A stretch of 64,000 nucleotides of DNA from Methylocystis heyeri (GCF_004802635.2 NZ_CP046052.1:3224001-3288000), one strand, 5' to 3'. Numbered from the stretch's first letter, positions 10,750 through 20,514 are shown. The notes: generated by a model from the letters alone, not told the origin. Program-made: numbers and translations.

Positions 10750-11468
10750 GACCGCCGTGCGCAAAGCAGGAATTCGCGATTGCCGTCGCCGCCCTCGATC
10801 GGCGACGGGGAGACGCCGACGACGCGCCAGCCGAGCCGCTCGACTTCCGCCGCAATGCGGTCGCAAACGCGCCTGTGAACGCCGGCGTCTCGCACGACGC
10901 CTTTCTTGACCGCGCCCGGCCCGGCTTCGAACTGCGGCTTCACCAGCGTCACGAGGATGGCGTCCGCCGCAGCAAGAGAGAGCATGTTCGGCAGCAGCAG
11001 GACGAGAGAGATGAAACTGGCGTCGCATACGACGAGGCTCGGCGGCTCGGCGAGCTGTTCCGCCCTCAATGCACGGGCGTCGAGACCCTCGAAAGAGGTC
11101 ACCCGCGGATCGCCCGCGATGCGCGGATGCAGCTGGCCATGGCCAACGTCCACGGCGACGACCCGGCGCGCGCCGCGAGACAGAAGCACGTCGGTGAACC
11201 CCCCGGTGGATGCGCCGATATCGAGGCAGTAACGGCCCGATGGATCGACATCGAAACGCTCGAGCGCATGAGCGAGCTTGACGCCGCCGCGCGACACCCA
11301 CGGGTAAGGCGCGCTGGCGATTATTTCGGCGGTTTCCTCGATCTGCTCCGCTGGTTTTGAGACCACGCGGCCGTTGGCGGAAACCAGTCCCGCCTCGATG
11401 GCCTCGCGCGCCTTGGCGCGGCTTTCGAAGAATCCTCGCTCGGCGAGGAGCTGGTCTGCGCGCGGCAT
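10746..11468 (-). CDS. tlyA: TlyA-type 2'-O-ribose rRNA methyltransferase
   Basis: 240 residues starting MPRADQLLAERG at 11468. An N-terminal S4 RNA-binding domain (about 3-60) precedes a Rossmann methyltransferase domain (from about 80) with CLDIGASTGGFTDVLL as SAM-binding motif, then VVAVDVGHGQL, LVVCDASFISL and TLVKPQFEAG. The TlyA family methylates 2'-OH groups of 16S/23S rRNA; older annotation as haemolysin is historical. It lies directly downstream of the ABC-2 permease gene (2-bp gap) and overlaps the next methyltransferase gene by 4 bp, giving one four-gene minus-strand operon. Confidence 0.92.
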   Translation of the reverse strand: MPRADQLLAERGFFESRAKAREAIEAGLVSANGRVVSKPAEQIEETAEIIASAPYPWVSRGGVKLAHALERFDVDPSGRYCLDIGASTGGFTDVLLSRGARRVVAVDVGHGQLHPRIAGDPRVTSFEGLDARALRAEQLAEPPSLVVCDASFISLVLLLPNMLSLAAADAILVTLVKPQFEAGPGAVKKGVVRDAGVHRRVCDRIAAEVERLGWRVVGVSPSPIEGGDGNREFLLCARRS

Positions 11469-11470
11469 TG

Positions 11471-12280
11471 CTACTCCCCGGTCTGCAGCAGGCTGCCCGC
11501 CCTGCGCGCGCCCGCGAGCAGGCGGACAAAGGCGAAGACTGCGCCGATGAAGAGGACGATGTCCATCCCAAATCCGATCGCCATCAGATCGACGCGAAAG
11601 ACATGGTCGATCAGCGCCGCGCGCAAACCTTCGAACACGTAAGTCGGCGGCAGCGCCCAGGCGACATATTGCAGCCACGACGGCAGAACCGCGACCGGAT
11701 AATAGACGCAGCCGAGCGGCTGCACCGCGAACATCAGCGACCAGGCGAGGTTCTCGGCGCCGAGGCCGTAGCGCAGCAGCATGCCGCACACAAAGAGGCC
11801 CATGCTCCAGGCGAACAGCGAAAGCACCACGAAAAAACCCGCCAGAGCAAGGCCCAGCGACCATAGATTAAAGCCGAAGAACAGAATCGCCAGCAGCGTC
11901 ACCGGCGCGACGCCGATGAAGAGACGCACCAGACTCATCCCCATCAGCGACACCAGAAACTCGGCGGTGGTCAGCGGGCTCATCAAGAGATTGGCGAGAT
12001 TGCGCGACCACATTTCTTCGAGAAAAGAGAAAGCGAAGCCCTGCTGCGCGCGCAAAAGAATATCCCATAGCAGCACGGCGCCGATCAGCGTTTCGGCGAA
12101 TTTGCCGGAGACGCTCGCGCCGCCGCTGGCCTGCGCAATGTAGCTCTGGAGAAAGCCCCAGGTCAGCATCTGCACAGTCGGCCAATAGACCATTTCGATC
12201 AGCCGCGGCCAGGAGGAGCGCAGCAGAAAAGTATAGCGCAGCATCATCGCGCCGACGCGCGAGAAGGAGAATCCGTTCAT
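11471..12280 (-). CDS. ABC-2 type transporter permease
   Basis: 269 residues with about six hydrophobic helices (for example SLGLALAGFFVVLSLFAWSMGLFVCGMLL and the last, AIGFGMDIVLFIGAVFAFVRLL). The ABC-2 permease pattern (FLEEMWSRNLANLLMSPLTTAEFLVSL in the first loop, then PLGCVYYPVAVLPSWLQYVAWALPPTYVFEGLR) is clear. The start overlaps the stop of the ATPase gene upstream (ATGA), so both belong to one exporter of the drug, polysaccharide or lipid export class. Substrate unknown. Confidence 0.88.
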   Translation of the reverse strand: MNGFSFSRVGAMMLRYTFLLRSSWPRLIEMVYWPTVQMLTWGFLQSYIAQASGGASVSGKFAETLIGAVLLWDILLRAQQGFAFSFLEEMWSRNLANLLMSPLTTAEFLVSLMGMSLVRLFIGVAPVTLLAILFFGFNLWSLGLALAGFFVVLSLFAWSMGLFVCGMLLRYGLGAENLAWSLMFAVQPLGCVYYPVAVLPSWLQYVAWALPPTYVFEGLRAALIDHVFRVDLMAIGFGMDIVLFIGAVFAFVRLLAGARRAGSLLQTGE

Positions 12281-13041
12281 GCCTGCGCCCCGCTGGACGC
12301 TGTGGCGCGCCCCCGAGCCACATCCAGAAAAACCTCTTCGAGCGTCGCGCGGCCGTAACGTTCCAGCAATGCTGCGGGAGAAGCGTCGTCGACGATCGCG
12401 CCCTGACGCAGCATCATCACCCGATCGCACAGGCGCTCGACCTCGTTCATATTGTGCGAGGCGAGCAATATGGTGCAATTATGGGCGCGGCGATGATCCT
12501 CGATCCGCGCCCGCACCCAATCGGCGGTGTCGGGATCGAGCGAGGCGGTGGGCTCATCGAGCAGCAGCAGCGCGGGATCGTTGAGCAGCGCCTTGGCGAG
12601 CGCGACGCGGGTCTTCTGGCCGGCGGAAAGGCGCCCGGTGGGCCGGTCGATGAAATCTTCGAGCGCGAATTCTTTTGCGAGGCGGGCGATTTTTTCGTCG
12701 CGCCGGGGCACGCCATAGAGCATGGCGAAGACGTTCAGATTCTGCCGCACCGTGAGCCTGTGCGGCATATCCACATAGGGGCTCTCGAAATTCATCCGGC
12801 CCAGCACCTTGGCCCGCTCGCGCGCCATGTCGCAGCCGAGCGCGCAAATGGTTCCGGTCGTCGGCTCGATCAGCCCCATGATCATGCCGATGGTGGTGGT
12901 CTTGCCCGCGCCGTTGCCGCCGAGCAGGCCCGTGACCGAGCCGGGCGCGAGCGCAAAGCTGAGCGGCCCGACGACGCTTTTCCCGTCATAGGATTTGGAA
13001 AGGCCCTTGACGCAAAGGGCCGCAGGCGCGGTTGCGGGCAT
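12277..13041 (-). CDS. ABC-2 exporter ATPase
   Basis: 254 residues: Walker A LLGGNGAGKTTTIGMI (about 39-54), signature RLSAGQKTRVALAKALL, Walker B LLLLDEPTASLDPD and the switch His in LLASHNMNEVER. The C-terminus (ATLEEVFLDVARGR) is typical of DrrA/CcmA-like exporter ATPases. It is the first gene of the operon with the permease (4-bp overlap) and the two RNA methylases. Confidence 0.92.
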   Translation of the reverse strand: MPATAPAALCVKGLSKSYDGKSVVGPLSFALAPGSVTGLLGGNGAGKTTTIGMIMGLIEPTTGTICALGCDMARERAKVLGRMNFESPYVDMPHRLTVRQNLNVFAMLYGVPRRDEKIARLAKEFALEDFIDRPTGRLSAGQKTRVALAKALLNDPALLLLDEPTASLDPDTADWVRARIEDHRRAHNCTILLASHNMNEVERLCDRVMMLRQGAIVDDASPAALLERYGRATLEEVFLDVARGRATASSGAQA

Positions 13042-13180
13042 GGCGGGGGTTTTAGCCTTGTCGTTGGAGGGATGGCAAGCTTATGGGATGCGACTCAAAT
13101 GGAGGCGAGCGGTCCGGGGCTATGAAATAATTCAGCTTCGCGACAAAACTGCATAGGCCAAGGCTAAAGGCGATAACGGA

Positions 13181-13375
13181 ATGGACTCTACCTCGACCGA
13201 GACCCGAGACGCTGTGAATTCCGTAGCGCTAAAGGATCAAGAAACAGGCCTTATGAAATCAAGGGCACCCCTTAACTCCCAAGGCGAACCCGAGCCCATC
13301 GCAAGCATGTACTTCAACAATGTCATGCACTTAAAATATCGTAATGACTTTCAAGATTTGAAATCGTCGATTTAA
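13181..13375 (+). CDS. Small hypothetical protein in AT-rich patch
   Basis: 64-codon frame starting MDSTSTETRDAVNSVALKDQ with no recognisable family. It overlaps the 3' end of the convergent MltR-like gene by about 50 bp and shares its low GC content, unlike the surrounding genome. No clear Shine-Dalgarno sequence is visible (GGCGATAACGGA upstream). It may be a real foreign gene, a fragment or chance. Confidence 0.25.
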   Translation: MDSTSTETRDAVNSVALKDQETGLMKSRAPLNSQGEPEPIASMYFNNVMHLKYRNDFQDLKSSI

Positions 13376-13982
13376 GCTCGTCATCAAGCACAAGGCCCTT
13401 CTCAATAAGTTTGTTTGCACGCCTCAAAAACATAATCCCGATTAGAAACATGGCAATTCGTTCGCATGCTGATATATATTTTTCTCTATTAGAAGCATTT
13501 GACCCAAGTCTTCGCAAGGGCCTGAAAATGCTGCACTCTACACTGATTTGAGGCGTCTCGAATGTTATGTTTTTTGCCGAGTGGGCAAACGAATTCCGTA
13601 TTCTCCTTACCGCCTCAAGTTCATTGCATTTCTGTTGATTGTACAAACCCATCGCGTAACCAAGGTGTATTTTGCTGAAAAATCCGTCTAATGACCCTCC
13701 AGTTGCCGTTAGATTTTCTTTTGTTTTCCTATCGTTGCGTACAAAGCTGTCAATTATAGCCGATTCAAGATAACGGTCTACAACAGACGCCAGAACAATC
13801 GCCGCACTCCTATCGCTTGCACACGCAATCTCATCCATTATCGCTTCAAAATCTTCGTTGTTGGGCAGCTGTTTGGAAAGCTCGCGTAGAGTAATACTCT
13901 CCTTCTTTCGAGTGGCCTTCTTTTTACCCTTGAATCTAGGAGCACGAGGACGATCGGGCGGAATAGGCGGTTTAGGGGCCAT
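13323..13982 (-). CDS. MltR-like (mannitol repressor fold) protein on an AT-rich patch
   Basis: 219 residues from the ATG at 13982; 29 further in-frame codons upstream have a weaker start. A basic Pro/Lys-rich N-terminus (about 1-35) precedes a helical domain resembling the MltR family: ASVVDRYLESAIIDSF, GSLDGFFSKIHLGYAMGLYN and RRIRNSFAHSAKNITFETPQI. MltR is known as a mannitol operon corepressor, but isolated relatives like this one are uncharacterised; no mannitol genes are nearby. Base composition is clearly more AT-rich than the flanking genes, with runs such as GATATATATTTTTCTC, and codon use differs. This suggests recent acquisition, perhaps as part of a small island bounded by the ABC operon and mutM. 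Confidence 0.65.
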   Translation of the reverse strand: MAPKPPIPPDRPRAPRFKGKKKATRKKESITLRELSKQLPNNEDFEAIMDEIACASDRSAAIVLASVVDRYLESAIIDSFVRNDRKTKENLTATGGSLDGFFSKIHLGYAMGLYNQQKCNELEAVRRIRNSFAHSAKNITFETPQISVECSIFRPLRRLGSNASNREKYISACERIAMFLIGIMFLRRANKLIEKGLVLDDELKSTISNLESHYDILSA

Positions 13983-14252
13983 CGAATGAACTTCCGAAGG
14001 AAAGCTTGGTAGCAGCGAAGCTGACGTCCCGTCGCGGGAGCAAAATGCTTCGAAAGGGCTGGCTAGCACCCCCTCCAGAGACGCACAAGCCTATGCCAGA
14101 ATCGGCTGTCAGTGCGAGCCCAAAAAGTGCTGTAGCGGCCGCTTCAAAATCTTCGTTAGGTCAGATCGGGTGAGATGGCGGCCCAAGTGCGCGTGACGCA
14201 TTGTGACTCAGCCGTTTTGCTAACCCTTGCGATCTCGGATGTACAACCAAGC

Positions 14253-15113
14253 CTACTTCTGACACACCGGACAATAAAAGGTGGATCTTCCGTTCTGGGC
14301 CTTGCGCGCGATGACGCCCTTGCAGCCCTTGGTCGGGCAAGGCTCGCCCTCGCGATCGTAGACGCGAAAATTATGCTGGAAATACCCCAGCGAGCCGTCG
14401 GTCTGGCGATGATCGCGCAGCGACGAGCCGCCCGCCTCGATCGCCTCCAAAAGCACTTCCCGGATCGCCCGCGCCAGCCGCTCCAGCGCCTGCGAGGGCT
14501 TTCCCGAGGCGTTGACCACGCTTCCCGCGGCGCGAAAAGGAGACAATCCGGCGCGGTGCAGCGCCTCGCAAACATAAATATTGCCGAGTCCGGCGATGTT
14601 TCTTTGATCGAGCAAAGCGGCTTTGAGCGTGGTCTTGCGGCCATTGAGCTCATCGGCAAGGGTCTGCGCGTTCATCTCATTGCCGAGCGGCTCGACGCCG
14701 AGCCCGGCAAAAAGCGGATGTTGTTCCAGCTCCGCCGCGGGCGCCAGAACCATGCAGCCGAAGCGGCGCGGATCATTATAGGTGACGCGGGCGCCGTTAT
14801 CGAACTCGAACACAACATGGTCGTGAGCCGGGTTCTGCCCGCCCTCGGCCGGCATTTGGTCCTTCTCGATACGGAACGACCCGCTCATGCCGAGATGCAT
14901 GACGAGGGCCTCGCCGTCATCGAGCTCGGCGATGAGATATTTCGCTCGCCGGCGCAGCGCCTCGACGCGCCGCCCCGCAAGGCGCTTTGCGAAATCCTTG
15001 GGGAAAGGAACCCGCAAATCGGCCCGGCGCTGATCGACGCGCGCAAATCTCGCCCCCTCGAATACGGGGGCGAGGCCTCGCCGCACGGTCTCGACCTCGG
15101 GCAGCTCGGGCAT
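14253..15113 (-). CDS. mutM: MutM/Fpg: formamidopyrimidine-DNA glycosylase
   Basis: 286 residues. The start [14 protein letters not shown] is exact for the family: after Met removal Pro is the catalytic nucleophile and the next Glu is needed for lyase activity. The helix-two-turn-helix ([19 protein letters not shown]) and C-terminal zinc finger (CPTKGC...FYCPVCQK) are complete. The enzyme removes 8-oxoguanine and other oxidised purines. Its ATG overlaps the stop of the ABC-F gene by one base (TAATG). A 14-residue upstream extension in the frame is rejected because Pro2 must be at the N-terminus. Confidence 0.97.
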   Translation of the reverse strand: MPELPEVETVRRGLAPVFEGARFARVDQRRADLRVPFPKDFAKRLAGRRVEALRRRAKYLIAELDDGEALVMHLGMSGSFRIEKDQMPAEGGQNPAHDHVVFEFDNGARVTYNDPRRFGCMVLAPAAELEQHPLFAGLGVEPLGNEMNAQTLADELNGRKTTLKAALLDQRNIAGLGNIYVCEALHRAGLSPFRAAGSVVNASGKPSQALERLARAIREVLLEAIEAGGSSLRDHRQTDGSLGYFQHNFRVYDREGEPCPTKGCKGVIARKAQNGRSTFYCPVCQK

Positions 15114-16924
15114 TAGCCCTCTATCTCCTCGCGCTTGATCTCGAGCTCCAGCCATTCCTCCTCGGCGCGGGCGAGCTCGGCCTCGGTTTCCGCCAGCACA
15201 ACCCCGGCGCGCGAGAATTTGGCCGGATCGCGGGTATAAAGCTCGGGATCGTCCAGCAATTGCTTGAGCTTGCCGATCTTGCCGCGCAGCTCTTCCATTT
15301 TGGCCGGCAGGGTGGTCAGCGCATGCTGTTCCTTGAAGGAGAGCCGCGCCTTGCCGGCGGGTTTTTCACGCGGGGCCGGCTTTTCCTTGGGTTCGGCGCG
15401 CTGGGGCTGAACGCCTGCGCGCGCTTCCACGCCCGCGCCGCGCTGGGCCGTCATGTCGGAATAGCCGCCGGCATATTCCAGCCAGCGGCCGTCGCCATCG
15501 CTCATCAGGACGGAAGTCGCCACGCGATCGAGAAAATCGCGGTCGTGGCTCACGACGATCAGCGTGCCGGGGTAATCGGCCAGCATCTCCTCCAGAAGAT
15601 CGAGCGTTTCGAGGTCGAGGTCGTTGGTGGGCTCGTCCAGCACCAGGACGTTGGAGGGCTGCGCCAAAGCGCGGGCCAGCATCAGGCGTCCGCGCTCGCC
15701 GCCCGAGAGCCGCGCGACCGGCGTGCGCGCCTGTTCCGGCTTGAACAGGAAATCCCGCATATAGCCGACGATATGGCGGCGCTCGCCGTTGATCTCGACG
15801 AAATCCGAGCCGCCGCCCGTAAGGACGTCCTGCAGCGTGCTTTCGGGACGCAGGCTGGCGCGGCTTTGCTCGAGCGTCGCCATGGCGAGATTGGCGCCGA
15901 GCTTCACCTTGCCGTGGTCGGGCGCAAGGACCCCGGTCAGGAGATTGACCATCGTCGTCTTGCCGGCGCCATTGGCCCCGACGATTCCAAGGCGATCTCC
16001 GCGCAGCACGCGGGTTGAAAAACCATCGACGATGACGCGCTCGCCGTAAGATTTGCCGATCTTGATCGCCTCGATGACCAGCCTGCCGGAGAGCTGCGCC
16101 TCGCTGGCTTCGAACTTCACTTCCGCCGTCGGCGCCACCCTCTGGCGCCGTTCGGCGCGCAATGTGCGCAGGTTATCGAGCCGTTTGACATTGCGCTTGC
16201 GCCGGCCGGAAACGCCGTGGCGCAGCCAGTGCTCCTCGGCGACGATCTTGCGGTCGGCCTTGTGCTGCTGGCGCTCTTCTTCCTCGAGCTCGCGGTCCCG
16301 CCAGGCCTCGAAATCCTTGAAGCCGCTGTCGAGATGTCGCGTGCGGCCCCGGTCGAGCCACACCGTCTCGCGGGTGAGATCCTGCAGGAAGCGGCGATCG
16401 TGGCTGATCAGCACCAGCGCCGAGCGCAGGCTTGCGAGCTTTTCCTCCAGCCAGAGGATGGTAGGGAGGTCGAGATGGTTCGTCGGCTCGTCCAGCAGCA
16501 GAACATGCGGCTGAGGCGCGAGGGCGCGCACCAGAGCGGCGCGGCGACCCTCCCCGCCCGAGAGCCGCGAAGGGTTCTCTTCGCCGGTCAGCCCCAGCCC
16601 TTCGAGAAGCATGCGCGCGAAATAGGGATCGTCCAGCGGGCCGAGCCCCGCCTCGACGAATTCCATCACGGTCTGGAAATCCGAGAAATCCGGCTCCTGC
16701 GGCAGGTAGCGCAGGGAGGCCCCCGGCTGCAGAAAACGCTCGCCGCCGTCCGGCTCGATTTCCCCGGCCGCGATCTTGAGCAAAGTCGATTTGCCGGAGC
16801 CATTTCGCCCGACGAGACACAGCCGCGCACCCGGCGCGACTGAAAGGTCGGCGCCGTCGAGCAAAGGTTTGCCGCCGAGAGTGAGCGTGACGCCGTTTAA
16901 GGCGAGAAGGGGAGGAGCAGCCAT
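15113..16924 (-). CDS. ABC-F family ATPase (Uup/ElfA type)
   Basis: 603 residues with two ABC domains and no membrane segments. Domain 1: [48 protein letters not shown]. Domain 2: [48 protein letters not shown]. The basic linker between them (about 215-275, [16 protein letters not shown]...[11 protein letters not shown]) and the C-terminal coiled coil (about 520-603, ending [15 protein letters not shown]) are typical of Uup, which acts on ribosomes and branched DNA. Coupled with mutM by a one-base overlap; the pairing with a DNA repair gene fits the Uup reading. Confidence 0.92.
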   Translation of the reverse strand: MAAPPLLALNGVTLTLGGKPLLDGADLSVAPGARLCLVGRNGSGKSTLLKIAAGEIEPDGGERFLQPGASLRYLPQEPDFSDFQTVMEFVEAGLGPLDDPYFARMLLEGLGLTGEENPSRLSGGEGRRAALVRALAPQPHVLLLDEPTNHLDLPTILWLEEKLASLRSALVLISHDRRFLQDLTRETVWLDRGRTRHLDSGFKDFEAWRDRELEEEERQQHKADRKIVAEEHWLRHGVSGRRKRNVKRLDNLRTLRAERRQRVAPTAEVKFEASEAQLSGRLVIEAIKIGKSYGERVIVDGFSTRVLRGDRLGIVGANGAGKTTMVNLLTGVLAPDHGKVKLGANLAMATLEQSRASLRPESTLQDVLTGGGSDFVEINGERRHIVGYMRDFLFKPEQARTPVARLSGGERGRLMLARALAQPSNVLVLDEPTNDLDLETLDLLEEMLADYPGTLIVVSHDRDFLDRVATSVLMSDGDGRWLEYAGGYSDMTAQRGAGVEARAGVQPQRAEPKEKPAPREKPAGKARLSFKEQHALTTLPAKMEELRGKIGKLKQLLDDPELYTRDPAKFSRAGVVLAETEAELARAEEEWLELEIKREEIEG

Positions 16925-17059
16925 GCGGTTTGGTGATTTTCCAAAGGTTTCACGCCTGCTTTCCCATGCTTTGGGGCCGCTTGTCGACCCATAGCGGTTT
17001 CATGTCGGAATCGGAGAAAATTCTATCATTTCAGCAGTAATATATCCAACTGAAAAGGC

Positions 17060-17180
17060 ATCATCGCGAGCGTAGCGAAGCGATCCAGAGTAGCAACAAC
17101 CCCGACTTAAAAGTATTTATTGATAACAGCAGAGCAATCATAAGCCTGCCGACTCTGGATTGCTTCGCTTCGTTCACCAC
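17060..17180. repeat. REP-like inverted repeat between ABC-F and L,D-transpeptidase genes
   Basis: Left part ATCATCGCGAGCGTAGCGAA then GCGATCCAGAG (17060-17090). Right part GACTCTGGATTGCTTCGCTT then CGTTCACC (17151-17178). The halves are imperfect inverted copies of the unit seen at 25065-25169. The spacer is AT-rich. This explains most of the 299-bp gap; no gene is seen here. Confidence 0.65.
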
Positions 17181-17223
17181 GACGGCCGTTGATTGCCGCG
17201 TTACTCTTGAACGCGGCTCGGGA

Positions 17224-18831
17224 TCAGCCCCCGAGCCCCAGTTCCTTACGCACGCGGGCGGAATAGCCGTAAAGATCGTCGCGCATTTTCAGCTGGCCAT
17301 ATTCGTCGACATAGGCGGTGAAATATTCGATGTGGATCGGCAGGGGCTCTTTGAGATTAATGTAGCGCTCGGAGCCGCCGATGAGCTTTTTGACCCGCTC
17401 CTCGGACCAGCCGCTGCCTGGGCCCAGCACCGCCTCGGCGAGCGCAAAGGGGTCCTCGACCCGCATGCAGCCATGGCTGAAGGCGCGTTTCTGGGAAGAG
17501 AACAGACCCCGCGACGGCGTATCGTGGAGATAGACCGAGAAATCGTTGGGGAACATGAATTTGATGCGCCCGAGCGCATTGCCTTCGCCGGGGGGCTGGC
17601 GCACGCTCAGCCTGCCGTTGCTCCAGCCGACCTTCCAGCCGCGCTTGGCCAGCGACGACAGATCGCCGCCGTGCTTGGGCAGCAGTTCCTTGTTGATGAT
17701 CGACTGCGGCACGTTCCAGGACGGATTGACGATGATGTAGCGTAGCGCGTTGGAAAAGACCGGCGTCGGGGTTTCCTCCTTGCCCACGATGACCCGCGTG
17801 CGATGCGCCACCGAACCGCCGCGAACCACCGTGAGCTCGAATCCGGGAATATTCACCTCGACATGGGTGTCGCCGAGGTCGCGCGGCAGCCAGCGCCAGC
17901 GCTCCATATTGGCGATGATTTCGGCTTCCATGCGCGAGGCCGGGGCCTTGCCCGAGAGCGATTTGCGCCGCTCGGCCTTGCGCGCGGCGGCGCTGAAATC
18001 CTCCAGCGGATCAAGCGGATTGGCCGCAGCGAACTGGTCTTCCGCATTGAGGGCGGTTCCGGCGCGAATCTCGGCGAGTTTCGTGCGCAATTGCGCATAT
18101 TGCTCATGCGGAGGGTTGAAGCCCTGCAACACTTCGCCCGCCCCGGCGCCGGCGGCGGCGACGCGCGCAAGAGACGCCGCGACATCCGGCAAAGGCGGAC
18201 GCTCCCCGATCAGCCGGGAAATGCGCCTTGGATCGACGCGCGAGCCCGAAGCCTGTGCGACATAGGCGGCGACGGCCTCGGAGAGGAAAAAATCATCCGC
18301 GAGCTGCGGCCTGCCCGCCTCCACAGCCGGAATGCGAAGAGAGCGCAGGTCGAGTCCGTCGTCCGCGGCCTGGCGAAGCCGTTTCGCGGCGTCGACCGCG
18401 GCCGGGCTCCAGTCGTGCCCGGTCAGCCACAGCGGAGAGAAATCATGGGCTTGATACAGGGACGCTATGGCGGCGCGCTGGCGGCGACGCTCTCCGCGCG
18501 GGACCGCGCGGCTCCAGTCGTCGAGCGCCAGAGCCAGGGCGCGCTGGTCGTCCCGCAGCAGTTCGAAGGCGAACTGCCTGTCGTCGAACGGAACCGGCGT
18601 GATTTTGACCAGCTCCGCCAGAGGCGAGGCCTCGAAGGGCTCGAACAAAGAGAAATCGGGCTGAGGCGCAGCGGCGGGGCTCGCATTGGCGATCTGCACG
18701 ACCGGCGGCGGCGCCTGGAGGAGACTTTGGCGAAACGGCGCGCCCTCCGCGGCCGCGGCTTCGCCCCCGCAATACATGAAGATTGCCAGCGCAGCCGAAA
18801 GAAGCGGAGCGGTCCGCGAGCGAAGCGACAT
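17224..18831 (-). CDS. L,D-transpeptidase, YcbB-like (YkuD domain)
   Basis: 535 residues. Signal peptide (MSLRSRTAPLLSAALAIFMYC...AAAAEG). A large N-terminal scaffold/peptidoglycan-binding part (about 60-300) includes IASLYQAHDFSPLWL, a motif shared by YcbB-type enzymes. The C-terminal YkuD domain (about 325-490) has the catalytic signature HDTPSRGLFS...FSHGCMRVEDP with the nucleophilic Cys. These enzymes form 3-3 cross-links in peptidoglycan or attach proteins to it. A second, different YkuD protein is encoded at 21059-22471 on the other strand. Confidence 0.92.
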   Translation of the reverse strand: MSLRSRTAPLLSAALAIFMYCGGEAAAAEGAPFRQSLLQAPPPVVQIANASPAAAPQPDFSLFEPFEASPLAELVKITPVPFDDRQFAFELLRDDQRALALALDDWSRAVPRGERRRQRAAIASLYQAHDFSPLWLTGHDWSPAAVDAAKRLRQAADDGLDLRSLRIPAVEAGRPQLADDFFLSEAVAAYVAQASGSRVDPRRISRLIGERPPLPDVAASLARVAAAGAGAGEVLQGFNPPHEQYAQLRTKLAEIRAGTALNAEDQFAAANPLDPLEDFSAAARKAERRKSLSGKAPASRMEAEIIANMERWRWLPRDLGDTHVEVNIPGFELTVVRGGSVAHRTRVIVGKEETPTPVFSNALRYIIVNPSWNVPQSIINKELLPKHGGDLSSLAKRGWKVGWSNGRLSVRQPPGEGNALGRIKFMFPNDFSVYLHDTPSRGLFSSQKRAFSHGCMRVEDPFALAEAVLGPGSGWSEERVKKLIGGSERYINLKEPLPIHIEYFTAYVDEYGQLKMRDDLYGYSARVRKELGLGG

Positions 18832-18991
18832 GATTTTTCCCGTGGGCGCGCCTTTTTTGGCGAAGGCCGCCCCAGCAGCCTCGATAAGGGTTCATTACCC
18901 CTAACGGATTTAAAAATTAGTCTATCGCCGCCGCGGCCATATTCAAATGCGAAGCGCGCCGGAAGGCGGCGCGCTTTGGGATTCCTCAGCG

Positions 18992-19015
18992 CCTGTGGCC
19001 TTCCGGCCACAGGCT
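18992..19015. terminator. Hairpin downstream of ychF
   Basis: GCCTGTGGCC TTCC GGCCACAGGC is a perfect 10-bp stem with a 4-nt loop, 15 bp after the ychF stop. A second inverted repeat, GCGCGCC...GGCGCGC, lies just beyond (18955-18975). There is no T-run, so termination is probable by position but not typical. Confidence 0.45.
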
Positions 19016-19029
19016 TCGGCCAATGAATC

Positions 19030-20127
19030 TCAGGTGTTGAAGCGGAAATGCAGGACGTCGCCGTCCTCCACGACATATTCCTTGCCTTCGAGCCGCAGCT
19101 TGCCGTTCTCCCGCGCTCCGGCCTCGCCCTTGAAGGCGACATAGTCCTTGAAGGCGATGGTCTCGGCGCGGATGAAGCCCTTTTCGAAATCGGTATGGAT
19201 GACCGCCGCGGCCTGCGGCGCGCGTGTCCCGTTTTCGATGGTCCAGGCGCGGGCCTCCTTGGGTCCGACGGTGAAATAGGTGATCAGATGCAGCAGGTTG
19301 TAGCCGGCGCGGATCACCCGGTTCAGTCCCGGCTCGTCGAGTCCGACGGCTTCGAGATATTCCTTCTGCTCCTCGGGAGGCAGGACCGCGATCTCGCTTT
19401 CGATCTTCGCGGACACCACCACGCAGGCGGCCCCCTCCTGCGCCGCGCGCGCGGCGACCTTTTCCGAGTTGGAATTGCCCTCGGCGGCGGCGGCTTCCTC
19501 GACATTGCAGACATAGAGCACAGGCTTGGAAGACAAAAGGCCGAGGCCGGCGAGCATGACGCGCTCTTCCGGCCTGATCTCCACCATGCGCGCCGGCTTG
19601 CCTTCGCGCAGCAGCACGAGGCAGCGGTTCATGAGGTCGAGCAGTTCCTTGGCGTCCTTGTCGCCGCCCTTGGCTTTCTTCTCCAGCGCGACGACCCGCT
19701 TTTCCAGGCTTTCGAGATCGGACAGCATCAATTCGGTCTCGATGGTCTCGATGTCGCGCAAGGGGTCGACGCCGCCCTCGACATGGGTGACGTCGCCGTC
19801 CTCGAAGCAGCGCACGACATGGGCCACGGCGTCGCATTCGCGGATATTGGCGAGAAACTGATTGCCGAGCCCCTCGCCCTTGGAGGCCCCGCGCACGAGG
19901 CCGGCGATGTCGACGAAGGTCAGCCGCGTCGGGATGATCTGCTTGGAGCCCGCAATTCTGCAAAGCTCCTCGAGCCTCGGGTCCGGCACGGCGACTTCGC
20001 CGACATTGGGCTCGATGGTGCAGAAAGGATAATTGGCCGCCTGCGCCGCCGCGGTCTGCGTCAGCGCGTTGAAAAGGGTGGATTTGCCGACATTCGGCAA
20101 ACCCACGATGCCGCATTTGAAGCCCAT
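19030..20127 (-). CDS. ychF: YchF/OLA1 family P-loop ATPase/GTPase
   Basis: 365 residues, the standard length. G1 GLPNVGKSTLFNALT at the N-terminus, G3 DIAGLVRGASKGEGLGNQFL, a coiled-coil insert (about 130-160, rich in Lys/Glu), then a TGS domain at the C-terminus (about 280-365) ending EYVVEDGDVLHFRFNT. YchF binds ribosomes, hydrolyses ATP better than GTP, and is linked to stress control and translation start selection. Highly conserved single-copy gene. Here it stands alone. Confidence 0.97.
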   Translation of the reverse strand: MGFKCGIVGLPNVGKSTLFNALTQTAAAQAANYPFCTIEPNVGEVAVPDPRLEELCRIAGSKQIIPTRLTFVDIAGLVRGASKGEGLGNQFLANIRECDAVAHVVRCFEDGDVTHVEGGVDPLRDIETIETELMLSDLESLEKRVVALEKKAKGGDKDAKELLDLMNRCLVLLREGKPARMVEIRPEERVMLAGLGLLSSKPVLYVCNVEEAAAAEGNSNSEKVAARAAQEGAACVVVSAKIESEIAVLPPEEQKEYLEAVGLDEPGLNRVIRAGYNLLHLITYFTVGPKEARAWTIENGTRAPQAAAVIHTDFEKGFIRAETIAFKDYVAFKGEAGARENGKLRLEGKEYVVEDGDVLHFRFNT

Positions 20128-20306
20128 GGCCGGTCCCGGTTGGAAAATGAGATATGGTTGCGGCGCGGTATGGGCGGGCCGGGCGGAAAAGGCAAGTGCA
20201 GGCGCCGCCGCGCTCGGGCGAACGGATGAAGCAGCTCCAACTTCCTCATTCCGAGGCTAAGGGAGTCACGCATCTCCAGGAGGCCGTCTTGGCCGGGCCT
20301 ATGGTA

Positions 20307-20472
20307 TCTCTCTTTGCTCATCCTTCGAGACGCCCGCAGGAGCGCATTCCGCAAAAGTCGACTGACTTTTGCGACAAGAATGCGCTTTTGCTAATTAATT
20401 CTGGCGCGATTTCTTATCGCTCGAATGTTTCCGTTCGAACGGAAAGCGCGCTGGCGGGCCCTCAGGATGAGG
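20307..20472. repeat. Composite intergenic repeat with nested hairpin
   Basis: The gap of 387 bp between ychF and the 112-residue gene has outer arms CTCATCCTTCGAGACGCCCG (20308-20327) and GGCGGGCCCTCAGGATGAGG. Inside is a nested hairpin at 20341-20386: GCGCATTC...GAATGCGC enclosing GCAAAAGTC GACT GACTTTTGC. The outer arms match a repeat type common between genes in Rhizobiales genomes (from general knowledge). No coding frame is credible here. Confidence 0.55.
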
Positions 20473-20514
20473 TTGCGGAGGCTGAAGGGTTCGCTCGAAC
20501 GTCCTGGCCCGGCG

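Noticed and set aside
11466-13041. Idea that the ABC-2 exporter belongs to the glycan genes at 29-32 kb
   Set aside because: It is 16 kb away and forms its own operon with two RNA methyltransferases; no shared context.
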